Below, piece after piece: positions 34,193 to 42,460 of a stretch of 64,000 nt of DNA (position 1 is the first letter of the stretch; the number at the start of each line of letters is the position of its first letter). The translations under genes were made by a program, and so were the position numbers. The DNA is from Amycolatopsis sp. 195334CR (GTDB lineage Bacteria > Actinomycetota > Actinomycetes > Mycobacteriales > Pseudonocardiaceae): assembly GCF_017309385.1 (NCBI RefSeq), contig NZ_JAFJMJ010000001.1:1860001-1924000 (forward strand), written 5' to 3'. Below the pieces are notes generated by a model. That model was not told the DNA's origin and made no database searches. It worked only from the letters and a program-made list of their open reading frames with translations.

Positions 34193-34699
34193 TCAGCGTT
34201 CGGACTGTTCCTGGAGCAGCGCGTCCAGCCGGGCCGCGTCCACCGTCTCGGCCACCGGGAACCCGGCCGCGTCCAGCCCCTGCTGGATCACCGGCAGCGA
34301 GCCGTTGAGCAGGCCGGACCCGTCCGGCACCTCGGCCGGGTCCTGGCCCCGCACCAGCTCCCGGTTGTCCGCGTCGACGAAGACCACCCGCGGCCGGAAA
34401 GCGGCCGCCTCGGCGTTGTCCAGCTGCGCGTAGGAGATGACGATGACCAGGTCACCGGGGTGCACGTGGTGCGCGGCGGCACCGTTGATGCCGATGATGC
34501 CGGAGCCGCGCTCCCCGGCGATGACGTAGGTCTCCAGCCGGGCGCCGTTGGTCACGTCGACCACGCACACCTGCTCGCCCGCCAGCAGGTCGGCGGCCTC
34601 CATCAGGTCCTCGTCGACGGTGAGCGAGCCCACGTAGTGCAGGTCCGCCTGGGTCACCGTGGCCCGGTGGATCTTGGACTTGAGCATCGTCCGGTACAT
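34193..34699 (-). CDS. panD: Aspartate 1-decarboxylase PanD, with C-terminal extension
   Basis: A 168-residue proenzyme that makes beta-alanine from L-aspartate for pantothenate. It self-cleaves at Gly-Ser in [14 protein letters not shown] (near residues 24-25) to create the pyruvoyl cofactor. The conserved core reads [18 protein letters not shown] and [18 protein letters not shown]. It is about 29 residues longer at the C-terminus than M. tuberculosis PanD (139), the extra part being acidic and helical ([14 protein letters not shown]). The start lies nine bases after the panC stop, so the two are co-transcribed. Confidence 0.95.
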   Translation of the reverse strand: MYRTMLKSKIHRATVTQADLHYVGSLTVDEDLMEAADLLAGEQVCVVDVTNGARLETYVIAGERGSGIIGINGAAAHHVHPGDLVIVISYAQLDNAEAAAFRPRVVFVDADNRELVRGQDPAEVPDGSGLLNGSLPVIQQGLDAAGFPVAETVDAARLDALLQEQSER

Positions 34700-34708
34700 G
34701 TCGCTGTA

Positions 34709-35620
34709 CTACTCCCCGGTCGGGATGCCGTGCTCGGCGGCCGCACCGAGCAGGACGGATACGTTGTCGATCAGGCGCGTGCGGCCCACGCGTGCGGCGA
34801 TCAGCAACCGTGCTTCCCCATCGACGGGGGCCGGGCCGAGATCGTTCCCGCGGAGTTCCAGGTAGTCCACGTCGACCGACGGCACGGCGGCGAGCGTGGC
34901 GCGTGCCGCGTCGAGCACCGCCTCGGCGCCACCGACGCCGGCGTGCGCTCCCGCGGTCAGCGCCTTCGACAGCACCACCGCGTCGGCGCGTTCACCTTCG
35001 CTGAGGTAGGCGTTGCGCGAGGACAGGGCCATGCCGTCGGCCTCCCGCACCGTGGGCACGCCGATCACCTTGGTCTCGAAGTCCAGTTCCGCGACCATCT
35101 TCTTGATCAGGACCAGTTGCTGGTAGTCCTTTTCGCCGAAGAACGCGTAGTCCGGACGGACGATGTTGAACAGTTTCGCCACCACGGTCAGCACGCCGGC
35201 GAAGTGGCCGGGCCGGGCGGCGCCCTCCAGTTCGTCCCCCAGCGGTCCGGGGTGGACGGTCACCTGCGCGCCGGGGCGGTACAGGTCGGCGGCGGTGGGT
35301 GTGAAGGCGAACTCCGCCCGCACCTCACCGAGCACCTCCAGGTCCCGCTCCAGCGGGCGCGGGTAGGCGTCGAAGTCCTCGTTCTCGCCGAACTGCAGCG
35401 GGTTCACGAAGATGGACGCGCCGACCACGGTGTTCGGCAGGCGCTTGGCCCGGCGCAGCAGTTCGCGGTGCCCGGCGTGCAGCGCGCCCATGGTCGGCAC
35501 CAGCGCCACCTGGTGGCCCACCTGGCGCAACGCCCTGGTGACCCGGCGCAGGTCTGCCGGGCGCTGGTAGCTGTTCAACCCGCCCCGGGTGAACTTGGGC
35601 GCGGTTTTCGGTGTGGTCAT
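34709..35620 (-). CDS. panC: Pantothenate synthetase PanC
   Basis: A 303-residue ligase joining pantoate and beta-alanine with ATP. Nucleotidyltransferase motifs are present: VPTMGALHAGHRELLRRA (HIGH-like, near residue 42), SIFVNPLQFGENEDFDAYPR, RPGHFAGVLTVVAKLFNIV, FGEKDYQQLVLI and the KMSK-like VREADGMALSSRNAYL. It lies between the DUF2520 gene and panD, abutting the stop of the former (35620/35621), consistent with one pantothenate operon, as in M. tuberculosis Rv3603c-Rv3602c-Rv3601c. Confidence 0.96.
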   Translation of the reverse strand: MTTPKTAPKFTRGGLNSYQRPADLRRVTRALRQVGHQVALVPTMGALHAGHRELLRRAKRLPNTVVGASIFVNPLQFGENEDFDAYPRPLERDLEVLGEVRAEFAFTPTAADLYRPGAQVTVHPGPLGDELEGAARPGHFAGVLTVVAKLFNIVRPDYAFFGEKDYQQLVLIKKMVAELDFETKVIGVPTVREADGMALSSRNAYLSEGERADAVVLSKALTAGAHAGVGGAEAVLDAARATLAAVPSVDVDYLELRGNDLGPAPVDGEARLLIAARVGRTRLIDNVSVLLGAAAEHGIPTGE

Positions 35621-36547
35621 TCAGGAATCAGCCCCTCGGGCGTGGTCGTCGAGCAGGCCGGTCAGGTCCGCCGCGGTATCCGTGGCCAGCAGTCCGGCAC
35701 CCGCCGCGCGGGCCGCCGTGCGACGGGCCAGCGCGGTGTAGGAGGCCGACACCTCGGGCGCGCGTTCGGCGAGCACCCGCAGGTGCGACCGAACGGTCCC
35801 GGCGTCTCCCCTGGCCACCGGACCGGTCAGCGCGCGATCGCCCTGACGGAGCACATTGTCCAATGCCGCGGAAAGCAGCGGGCCGAGGACCCGCTCGGCG
35901 TCCGCGATCCCGGCGCCGCGCAGCAGTTCCGCGCAGTCGGCGACCAGCGTGACCAGGTGGTTCGCCCCGTGCGCCAGCGCGGCGTGGTAGAGCGGGCGGG
36001 CGGGTTCCGGGATGCGCACCGGCTCGCCGCCCATCTCCATCACCAGCGCCTCGCCGACGTTCCACGCCGCGTCGTCGCCGGTGGCGGCGGTCACGCCGAC
36101 GCAGCAGTGCGCCATCCGCTCGATGTCCTCCTCGCGCCCGGTGAAGGTCATCACCGGGTGCAGCGCCAGCGGCAGCGCGCCGGCCTTCTCGGCGGGTGCG
36201 AGGATCTCCACCCCGTGCGCGCCAGAGGTGTGCACCACGATCTGGCCGGGGCGCAGGGAATCGGTGGCCACCAGGCCGCGGACCATGCCGGCCAGCGCGT
36301 CGTCCGGCAATGCCAGCAGCACCAGGTCGGCGCTGCGCACCACCTCGTCCGGCGGCAGCAGCGGCACCCCGGGCAGCAGGCGCTCGGCGCGGCGCACGGA
36401 CGCGGCGGACAGTCCGGAAGCGGCGACCACGGTGTGCCCGGCCCTGGTCAGCGCGGCCCCGAGCACGCTGCCGACGCGGCCGGCCGAAACCACTCCGACG
36501 GCGAGCCTGGCCGGCCGATCCATGGCGCGGCTATCTCCGACGCTCAT
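35621..36547 (-). CDS. Rossmann-like and DUF2520 domain protein
   Basis: A 308-residue protein with an N-terminal dinucleotide-binding motif (VGVVSAGRVGSVLGAAL, near residue 16), LVLLALPDDALAGMV, and VVHTSGAHGVEIL, then the helical DUF2520 domain (ALHPVMTFTG, YHAALAHGANHLVTL, ending in TGPVARGD). Overall layout resembles ketopantoate reductase and related NADP enzymes, and the gene is fused in arrangement to panC, so a role in pantoate supply is an attractive inference. It corresponds to Rv3603c. Start choices are ATG 36556 and ATG 36547; GAGGGAG spacing favours the second. Confidence 0.9.
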   Translation of the reverse strand: MSVGDSRAMDRPARLAVGVVSAGRVGSVLGAALTRAGHTVVAASGLSAASVRRAERLLPGVPLLPPDEVVRSADLVLLALPDDALAGMVRGLVATDSLRPGQIVVHTSGAHGVEILAPAEKAGALPLALHPVMTFTGREEDIERMAHCCVGVTAATGDDAAWNVGEALVMEMGGEPVRIPEPARPLYHAALAHGANHLVTLVADCAELLRGAGIADAERVLGPLLSAALDNVLRQGDRALTGPVARGDAGTVRSHLRVLAERAPEVSASYTALARRTAARAAGAGLLATDTAADLTGLLDDHARGADS

Positions 36548-36657
36548 AGCGGTCATGCTCCCTCATGCGTTCCGGTCCCGCCTCATCGCGCCCGGCCTCG
36601 GCAACTGGGCGAGATTAGCCGCCGCCCGGAGCGGTGTCGGCAGGGAGGTGATGAGCT

Positions 36658-37842
36658 TCACCCGCTCCGGTTCCCCTCGCGCGGGGCGTTCCGCCTGGAC
36701 AACCGGACCGCCTCGGCCCGGGACGCCCGCATCGTGGTGATCAGCTCGTCCTGGTGGGTGGCGGCGTCCGCGGGCGCCGTTCCGGTGGCCATCGCGCGGC
36801 GCAGGAACGCCAGTTCGGTGACCGCGGACTGGTAGGCGCCGACCGCCCGCGCCGCCGCCCGGCCGGACTCCTTGGCCGCCTGGCGGCGCCACTTCCGCCG
36901 GCCGGGCAGGCTGGCCAGCAGGTCCACTTCGGACGGTGCGATCCAGCGCGCGTTGGCCATCGCGGGCAGTGCCGCGGCGACGATCCGCTGTTCGCGGCGG
37001 CGGTGCCAGACCACCAGCATCATCACCCCGATGAACATCGGCACCATGATCAGGAAGTAGATGTTGAGGAAGGCATCGGCACCGCCGATGGTGGCCGCGC
37101 CGTTCCAGAGCGCGTGCAGCGCGACCGCGGCCAGGTAACCGCCGAGCGGGGCCAGCACGCGGACCGCGCGGACGGTCGAACGCGCGGCCAGGCCGATGCC
37201 GAGCCCGGTGAACACGGCGAACAGCGGGTGGGTGAACGGCGAGAGCACCCCGCGCAGGATGAACGCGGCGAGCACGCCGGGGTGCGAGCCGTCCCCGAAG
37301 CCGTTCTCCGCGAAGGCGCGGCCGAAGTAGTAGATGTTCTCGGTGAAGGCGAACCCGGCGGCGGAGAAGCCGGCGTAGACGATGCCGTCCACGACGCCGT
37401 CGAACTCCTTGCGGCGGCGCATCAGCACGATCAGCACGATCGCCGCCTTGGCCGCCTCCTCCACCAGCGGGGCGGAGACGACCGCGCTGAACGTGCTGCC
37501 GTTGCCGCTGCCGAGCAGCAGGTCGCCGACGGTCTCCGCGGTGTTGTTGATCAGCAGCGCGGTGGCGGTGGCCACGAAGGCGCCCCAGGCGAAGGTGACC
37601 AGCAGGAGGCCGGCGGGTTCGGGTTCCCAGCGGTCCACCCAGAGGAAGGCGGCGACCACCACGCCGACCGGTACCAGGGCGGCCACCACGCCGATGACCA
37701 CGGCGAGCACGCCGACGCGGGAGGTCAGCACGCCGAAGAGGACCAGCCCGCACAGGGCGAGCACGATCAGGCCCAGCACCGGGAGCAGCACGGTGACCCG
37801 GCGCGGCCGGTGCCGTCGCTGAATCGTCGAAGTGGCGATCAC
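36658..37842 (-). CDS. PrsW family intramembrane metalloprotease
   Basis: A 394-residue polytopic membrane protein. PrsW signature elements are visible: the Glu pair in APLVEEAAKAAIVL, FAFTENIYYFGRAF, PFTHPLFAVFTGLGIG and LHALWNG, which together form the proposed metalloprotease active site. Members cleave anti-sigma factors or other membrane proteins. After the last transmembrane segment a basic cytoplasmic tail follows (about residues 290-394). The start is a GTG at 37842 without a clear ribosome binding site. It is not part of the mycobacterial pan-fol cluster and so is a local insertion between DUF2520 and the DUF6779-type gene. Confidence 0.88.
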   Translation of the reverse strand: MIATSTIQRRHRPRRVTVLLPVLGLIVLALCGLVLFGVLTSRVGVLAVVIGVVAALVPVGVVVAAFLWVDRWEPEPAGLLLVTFAWGAFVATATALLINNTAETVGDLLLGSGNGSTFSAVVSAPLVEEAAKAAIVLIVLMRRRKEFDGVVDGIVYAGFSAAGFAFTENIYYFGRAFAENGFGDGSHPGVLAAFILRGVLSPFTHPLFAVFTGLGIGLAARSTVRAVRVLAPLGGYLAAVALHALWNGAATIGGADAFLNIYFLIMVPMFIGVMMLVVWHRRREQRIVAAALPAMANARWIAPSEVDLLASLPGRRKWRRQAAKESGRAAARAVGAYQSAVTELAFLRRAMATGTAPADAATHQDELITTMRASRAEAVRLSRRNAPREGNRSG

Positions 37843-37941
37843 GGTCTGCAGACCATACGCAGGTCTCCTCGGCGCAGCGCCCCGTCCTCCGCCCGGCGGA
37901 CACGGGAGTGACTCCGGACGCGGGTACCGGGCGGGGGCGGC

Positions 37942-37998
37942 GTGCTGTGAATGTGGCTTTCACAGCGGAATGTGCAGTGAAAGTGGCTTTCACCGCGC
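37942..37998. repeat. Double-hairpin repeat, copy 2
   Basis: Two consecutive small hairpins: CTGTGAA-TGTGGC-TTTCACAG (37945-37965) and GTGAAAGTGGCTTTCAC (37977-37993), joined by the GCGGAAT linker also found in copy 1. The second hairpin has the core in the opposite orientation to copy 1, so this copy reads as a direct rather than inverted repeat. Confidence 0.75.
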
Positions 37999-38119
37999 GG
38001 GGCGGAGGCGGGCGAGCACGGCGGCGAGCGCGGCGCGGCGGCGAGCGCGGCGCGGCAGCGTGCGCGGGGCGGCGCACGGGCAAAGGGCGCAGGGCGATGG
38101 CGGCGAGCGGGCAGGCGGC

Positions 38120-38165
38120 GTGCTGTGAATGTGGCTTTACAGCGGAATGCAGTGAATGGCTTACG
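38120..38165. repeat. Double-hairpin repeat, copy 3 (degenerate)
   Basis: GCTGTGAATGTGGCTTTACAGC (with one base lost relative to copy 2) followed by GGAAT and GCAGTGAATGGCTTAC. The linker and the first unit are nearly identical to copy 2; the second unit has small deletions. Confidence 0.65.
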
Positions 38166-38260
38166 GTGGCGGGGCGGCGGGCGGGCGGAGGCGCGGCGGG
38201 CGCCGCGCGGGGCAGCAGCGGGGCGCGGCGGGGGCGCCGTGGCGTGGCGGGCGTGGGACG

Positions 38261-38305
38261 CGGATGTGGCTTCGGGGGCGTAGTCCGCTCCGAGAGCCAC
38301 ATTCG
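38261..38305. repeat. Imperfect inverted repeat sharing the GTGGCT core
   Basis: Arms around GGATGTGGCTTCGG (38262-38275) and CCGAGAGCCACATTC (38290-38304) are imperfect reverse complements. The ATGTGGCT/AGCCACAT core matches the other repeats, but the flanks differ, so it may be a separate subfamily. Confidence 0.5.
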
Positions 38306-38321
38306 TGTCGCCGGGCTGGGG

Positions 38322-39002
38322 TCAGTCTTCGGCTCGGCGGCGTCGGCGGGGGGTGCTGCCGGTGGCGCCGTGGGCGGCGAGCAGTTCGTTCACCGAGCGG
38401 CCCGCGGCGTGCGTGCCCTCCGGCTCCTTCTCGGCCTCCGGCTTCGAGTGGCCGCCGGTGTGGCGCGAGCCGTTCGCCGGGGCGGCCTCGGCGAGGCGTT
38501 CCCACGACGGCGGCTCACCCTCGGCGCGACGCCTGCGCCCACCACCGTTCGCGGGCTCGGCACTCGCGGCGGGCTTCGGCAGCGGCAGGCTCGCCGACGA
38601 CTGGTACCCACCGCCCTCGTCGTCCCGGCGGCGACGGCCACCGGGGCGGCCTTCGCTCTGGATGGCCCGCACGGACGGCGGCAGCGTCGGGTTCTGCTTC
38701 TCCGCGGCGGGCTCGGCCGGACGGCGCGCGGGACGGGCAGGCTCGGCGGGCTTCGGCCGCTCCTGGGGCTGCTGCGCCGGCTGCTTCGACGCCGCCGGCC
38801 GCACGGCTTCGAACTCACCGGTCTCGGCCCGACGACGGCCACCGCTGCGCTGGACACCGCCGTTGTGCTGCGTGCCCCCGTTGCGCGCGGCGCCCCCGTT
38901 CCGGCGGCCCGAGTCCCAGGCGGGCTCGGCCGCCCAGTCGAGGTCGAACTCCTTCGACAGCTCGGTCGGCCGCCCGGTGGGCGGTACGATCGGCCTCGGC
39001 AC
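38322..39002 (-). pseudogene. Detached C-terminal part of the DUF6779-type gene
   Basis: A 226-codon reading frame rich in Arg, Pro, Gly and Ala with no known domain; it ends RRRRRAED and contains RPTELSKEFDLDWAAEPAWD. It is in the same frame as the N-terminal part at 39234-40082, and the frame stays open upstream of 39002 as far as the TGA at 39234-39236. Between about 39236 and 39100 the codon pattern looks coding in another frame. The simplest reading is one gene of about 587 codons with two compensating indels, so this is probably not an independent gene. M. tuberculosis Rv3604c, an Ala/Arg/Pro-rich membrane protein at this position, is the likely counterpart. Confidence 0.65.
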
Positions 39003-39233
39003 GCGCGGCGGCCGGCTCGGCGCCGCGGGCTTGGCTTCGGCGGCCTGGGCCCGCGCGGCTGGCTGACGCGGCGGCGTGATGCCGGACGTCGCGTCAGGTC
39101 TCGCGACGCGGGCGCGCCTCGGCTGACGCGGCGGGCGGCACCGGCGCAGCGGGCGGCGGTACTCTGCGTGGCGGGCGGCACCGGCGCGGCAACGGCGCGG
39201 CGGGCGGCACCCGGCGCTTCGACGGCGGTGGGG

Positions 39234-40082
39234 TCACGCCTGGTCCAGCTCGGCCTGTTGCCTGGCGGCGGGCGGACTCGCCCCTACCTTCGCGTCGCAC
39301 GGCAGTGGCGTGGAGCCGACGTTGTCGGCCGGGCGCACGCGACGGGTCGGCGGGCCGGCCTCCTCGGCGGGCGGCCGCGGCGGCTGCTGCGACGGCGGGT
39401 TGAGCACGTTCGGCAGGCTCTGCGAACTCTCACCCGGCTTCTGCACCATCTCCGCGTCGATGATCCGGCGACGGCGTTCCGGCGTGACCACCTTGCGCTC
39501 GACCACCCGCTCGATCAGCTCGGTCGGCCGGTCGTTCGGGTCTTCGGCAGCAGGCTTCGCGGCGGCGATCTGGGCCGGCTTCACCGTCGAACTCGATGCC
39601 TGCACCAGGCGCTGGTCCTCGTTGAGCGAGCGCATCCTGGTCGCCTGTGCGGTCAGCGCGACCTGCTCGAACAGCACCTCACCGCCGAACAGCGACTGCA
39701 GGCTCTCCCGCAGCGCGATCACCTCGGCGCGCAGCGCGTCCAGCTCCTCGCGCGAATCCTCCTGCGCCCGCTCCCGGCTCTCCGCCTCGATCTCCAGCTC
39801 GAACTCGCGGCGCGCGGCGACCTCCCGCTCCAGCTCCAGCTCGTAGACCGCCTGCGCCTGCGCCACCTCGTCCTCGGTGGCCGTCACCTGCTTGCGGTAC
39901 TTGGCGGCGATGAAGGCACCGATCAGCGCGGCCCACAGGGCGGCGATGATGCCGAGACGCAGCCAGCGGAGGTCCTGGGCGAGCACGAGAGCGGCGGTCG
40001 CGGCGACCACGAGGGCAAAGCCGACTACGAGCCACGGCCTACCCGAACGGCGGCCGCGCGAGTCGTCACCCACGCCAGTCAT
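39234..40082 (-). CDS. DUF6779-type membrane protein (N-terminal part of a disrupted gene)
   Basis: A 282-residue product with two N-terminal transmembrane segments (PWLVVGFALVVAATAALVLA and LGIIAALWAALIGAFIAAKY, about residues 18-62), a coiled coil rich in Glu and Arg (about 65-150), and a charged Pro-rich tail. In actinobacteria such proteins sit between DUF3180 and DUF2520 genes in the fol-pan region and may serve in envelope or division processes (inference). ATG 40082 is chosen over a TTG six bases upstream. The frame closes at TGA 39236-39234, but coding-like sequence continues in frame to 38322, so the natural protein is probably twice as long. Confidence 0.75.
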   Translation of the reverse strand: MTGVGDDSRGRRSGRPWLVVGFALVVAATAALVLAQDLRWLRLGIIAALWAALIGAFIAAKYRKQVTATEDEVAQAQAVYELELEREVAARREFELEIEAESRERAQEDSREELDALRAEVIALRESLQSLFGGEVLFEQVALTAQATRMRSLNEDQRLVQASSSTVKPAQIAAAKPAAEDPNDRPTELIERVVERKVVTPERRRRIIDAEMVQKPGESSQSLPNVLNPPSQQPPRPPAEEAGPPTRRVRPADNVGSTPLPCDAKVGASPPAARQQAELDQA

Positions 40083-40151
40083 GCTCAATACCGTACCTTC
40101 TAGTAACCCGACCGAGACCCATTCGGTACTTCGAGCGGTGACTTCTGTGCG

Positions 40152-40613
40152 TTAACCGGTAGGCCGTCCGGGATGATCGGAATCACGCGACTCCGGCGCG
40201 CGGCAGCAGTGCTCCAGCCAGAGCGCGGCACCGATGAGCAAGGCCGCGCACACCGCTCCCCCGACCGCACCAGGCGTGTCACCAGCGGCGGCGGCGTTGT
40301 CACCGCCGCGCGGAACAAGGTACGCCAAGGCGCCGATCCACGCACCCACCATCAGCGAGCCGAGCAGCGAGGACGCCTTGGCCAGCGCCACCGCACGGGC
40401 GATCGCGATGGCGTCCAGTACCCGACCGGCGCGGATGCGACTACGCAGGGTGAACCCCAGGATGCCCTCGACCGCGGCCAGGATCAGCAGCGGCAACCCG
40501 GCGAGCAGCGGGAACCGCGGTAGTTCGCCGTAGAAGAGTTCGAACAGGCCGAAGCCGAGGACGAGGCCGATCAGCCCGGCGACGACGAGCTCGCGAGGCC
40601 TGGTGAATTGCAT
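40152..40613 (-). CDS. DUF3180 family membrane protein
   Basis: A 153-residue protein with four hydrophobic segments (for example ELVVAGLIGLVLGFGLFELF near the start and GAVGGAVCAALLIGAALWLE near the end). DUF3180 proteins are conserved in actinobacteria downstream of folK (Rv3605c in M. tuberculosis) and have no known function. ATG 40613 gives the usual N-terminus MQFTRPREL. Here the gene is separated from folK by a MerR gene on the other strand, so it can no longer be expressed from the fol operon and needs its own promoter upstream of 40613. Confidence 0.88.
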   Translation of the reverse strand: MQFTRPRELVVAGLIGLVLGFGLFELFYGELPRFPLLAGLPLLILAAVEGILGFTLRSRIRAGRVLDAIAIARAVALAKASSLLGSLMVGAWIGALAYLVPRGGDNAAAAGDTPGAVGGAVCAALLIGAALWLEHCCRAPESRDSDHPGRPTG

Positions 40614-40645
40614 TACGCCACGGTACCCAGCCGCGTCTGGTTGGC

Positions 40646-40676
40646 TTGACTCTCCAGTGACTGGAGGCTTCAGCAT
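40646..40676 (+). promoter_or_regulatory. MerR-type promoter-operator
   Basis: TTGACT (-35, 40646-40651) is followed by the perfect palindrome CTCCAGT-G-ACTGGAG (40652-40666) and then CAGCAT (40671-40676) at a 19-base spacing, the long spacer on which MerR regulators act. The palindrome also contains the ribosome binding site. Because the -10 would overlap the ATG at 40675, the site may work by blocking translation or a different start is used. Confidence 0.65.
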
Positions 40677-41613
40677 GGCTGCCGTGCACCCCGCGTTCAC
40701 CATCGGCGAGCTGGCCCGGCGCACGGGCCTGCCGGTGAAGACCATCCGCTTCTACTCCGACGAGGGCCTGCTGCCGCCGACCGGCCGCACCCACGCCGGA
40801 TACCGGCTCTACGACGCCCACGCGATGGCCCGGCTCGAACTGGTCAAGACCCTGCGTGAGCTGGGGCTCGGCCTGCCGGACGTGGAACGCGCGCTGGCCG
40901 GGCAGACCAGCGTGGCCGAGCTCGCGGCGGTACACGTGGACGCGCTCGACGAGCAGATCCGGCGGCTGCGGTTGCGGCGGTCGGTGCTGCGCGCGGTCGC
41001 GAAACGGGGATCCGAACTGGAGGAAGTGAAACTGATGAGCAAACTCGCCTCGATGTCCGACGAGCAGCGCCGACGGCTGATCGACGAGTTCTGGGACGAG
41101 ATGGTCGCGGGCCTCGACGTCCACCAGGAGTTCTACGACCGGATGCGGTCGGCGAAACCGGACCTGCCCGAGGATCCGTCGGCCGAGCAGCTGGAAGCCT
41201 GGATCGAACTCGCCGAACTCGTCCAGGACGCGAGCTTCCGCGCGCTGATCCGCGAGATGAGCGAGAACCATTCCGCCGCGCGCGAACGGGGCGAGTCGAT
41301 GGCGCCGGCCGACCAACCGGACTACACCGCCTTGTTCAACCGGGCGCACGAGGCGCTGGCATCCGGCCTAACGCCGGATTCCCCGGAAGGACGAGCCGCG
41401 GCGGACGAACTGTTCAACGCGGGCGCCGGGGACCGGGACGCGTCGGACGTGTCATATCGGCGTGAAGTCCTTGATCGATTCGCTCAAGGTGGTGATCCCC
41501 GCGCTGAGCGGTACTGGCAGCTCCTCGCGATCATCAACGGCTGGCCGCCGATTCCCACGCAGGCACCCGCCGTGCAGTGGCTCACCGACGCGATGCGGGC
41601 GGCGATCGGCTAG
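40675..41613 (+). CDS. MerR family transcriptional regulator
   Basis: A 312-residue regulator. The N-terminal MerR helix-turn-helix is clear (FTIGELARRTGLPVKTIRFY, GLLPPTGRTHAGYRLYD), followed by a coiled coil (DALDEQIRRLRLRRSVLRAV) and a helical C-terminal domain of about 190 residues with no metal-binding Cys, suggesting an organic ligand. A perfect palindrome spans the promoter, pointing to autoregulation. No partner gene is adjacent; it lies inside the conserved fol cluster as an intruder. Its stop is interleaved with the folK stop (CTAG at 41610-41613). Confidence 0.9.
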   Translation: MAAVHPAFTIGELARRTGLPVKTIRFYSDEGLLPPTGRTHAGYRLYDAHAMARLELVKTLRELGLGLPDVERALAGQTSVAELAAVHVDALDEQIRRLRLRRSVLRAVAKRGSELEEVKLMSKLASMSDEQRRRLIDEFWDEMVAGLDVHQEFYDRMRSAKPDLPEDPSAEQLEAWIELAELVQDASFRALIREMSENHSAARERGESMAPADQPDYTALFNRAHEALASGLTPDSPEGRAAADELFNAGAGDRDASDVSYRREVLDRFAQGGDPRAERYWQLLAIINGWPPIPTQAPAVQWLTDAMRAAIG

Positions 41614-42089
41614 CGCAGGACGAGGTCCGGGCGGCGGTGCACGCCCTGGTCGGGCAGCGCGGCGAGCAGGTCCGCGATCGGGCCGTGGCCGGGCAGCACC
41701 GCGTCCGGCTCGATCTCGAGCCACGGGATCAGCACGCTCGCGCGGTCCGGCGTGCCCGGGTGCGGGAGCAGCAGTTCGGGGTCGGCGGAGGACACCCCGT
41801 CGACGGTCACCACGTCGACGTCCAGCGTGCGCGGGCCCCAGCGCCGCTCCCGCACCCGGCCCGCCGCGCGTTCCAGGTCCTGCCCGGCCCGCAGCCACGC
41901 CCAGTGGTCGCGGGCCGGGTCGTCGACCACGCACACCGCGTTCAGGAAGTCCGGCTGGTCCTCGACGCCCCACGCCTTCGTCTCGTACACCGACGACACC
42001 GCGACCGGCCGCAACGCGGTGACCACCGAGGCCAGGAACCCGAGCCGGTCACCGAGGTTCGAGCCGAGCGAGAGCACCGCGCGGCTCAT
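41610..42089 (-). CDS. folK: 2-amino-4-hydroxy-6-hydroxymethyldihydropteridine diphosphokinase FolK
   Basis: A 159-residue HPPK that activates the pterin for folate synthesis using ATP. Motifs: [16 protein letters not shown] near the start, [18 protein letters not shown], and [17 protein letters not shown] with the magnesium-binding Asp pair, then [18 protein letters not shown]. The start overlaps the folB stop by four bases (42086-42089), so it is the last gene of the coupled folE-folP-folB-folK operon on the minus strand. Confidence 0.96.
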   Translation of the reverse strand: MSRAVLSLGSNLGDRLGFLASVVTALRPVAVSSVYETKAWGVEDQPDFLNAVCVVDDPARDHWAWLRAGQDLERAAGRVRERRWGPRTLDVDVVTVDGVSSADPELLLPHPGTPDRASVLIPWLEIEPDAVLPGHGPIADLLAALPDQGVHRRPDLVLR

Positions 42090-42460
42090 CCGCGCGCCCC
42101 CCGCCGCGACCGGCGGATGGTCACCGCCACGTCGTCGAAGGTGAGCGGGATCGGCGCCGACGGCTTGTGCACGGTCACCTCGGCCGCGTGCAGCCGCGAG
42201 TCCTTCATCACCTCGTCGGCGATCTTGCCGCCGACGCTCTCGATCAGGTCGTACGGCTCACCGGCCACGATGTCCGCGGCCAGCTGCGCCAGTTCGCCGT
42301 AGTGCACGGTCTTCGTCAGGTCGTCGGTCGCGGCGGCCTCGTCCAGGTCGAGCCACACGGTGAGGTCGATGACGAACTCCTGCCCATCGCGCTTCTCGTG
42401 CTCGAACACCCCGTGCCGGCCGAACACGCGCAGCCCGGTCAGCGTGATCCGATCGGTCAT
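42086..42460 (-). CDS. folB: Dihydroneopterin aldolase FolB
   Basis: A 124-residue enzyme converting dihydroneopterin to hydroxymethyl-dihydropterin. Family features: [20 protein letters not shown] near the start, the catalytic Glu in that segment, [15 protein letters not shown], and [12 protein letters not shown] with the catalytic Lys. ATG 42460 follows GGAGG and overlaps the folP stop by four bases (ATGA). Length matches the family. Confidence 0.96.
   Translation of the reverse strand: MTDRITLTGLRVFGRHGVFEHEKRDGQEFVIDLTVWLDLDEAAATDDLTKTVHYGELAQLAADIVAGEPYDLIESVGGKIADEVMKDSRLHAAEVTVHKPSAPIPLTFDDVAVTIRRSRRGARG

Larger units (their letters stand above)
37843..38321. other. Gene-free, low-complexity intergenic region
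   Basis: This 479-base stretch has no credible gene. It contains three members of the double-hairpin repeat (37942-37998, 38120-38165, 38261-38305) embedded in very GC-rich, purine-skewed DNA (38000-38110, with repeated GCGGCGAGCGCGGCGCG units). It sits between the ends of the broken DUF6779-type gene and the prsW start, and must also hold the prsW promoter, which I cannot identify. Confidence 0.7.

Noticed and set aside
37942..38165. Possible CRISPR array in the repeat region
   Set aside because: Only two or three related hairpins at irregular spacing with no uniform spacers; they are palindromic elements.
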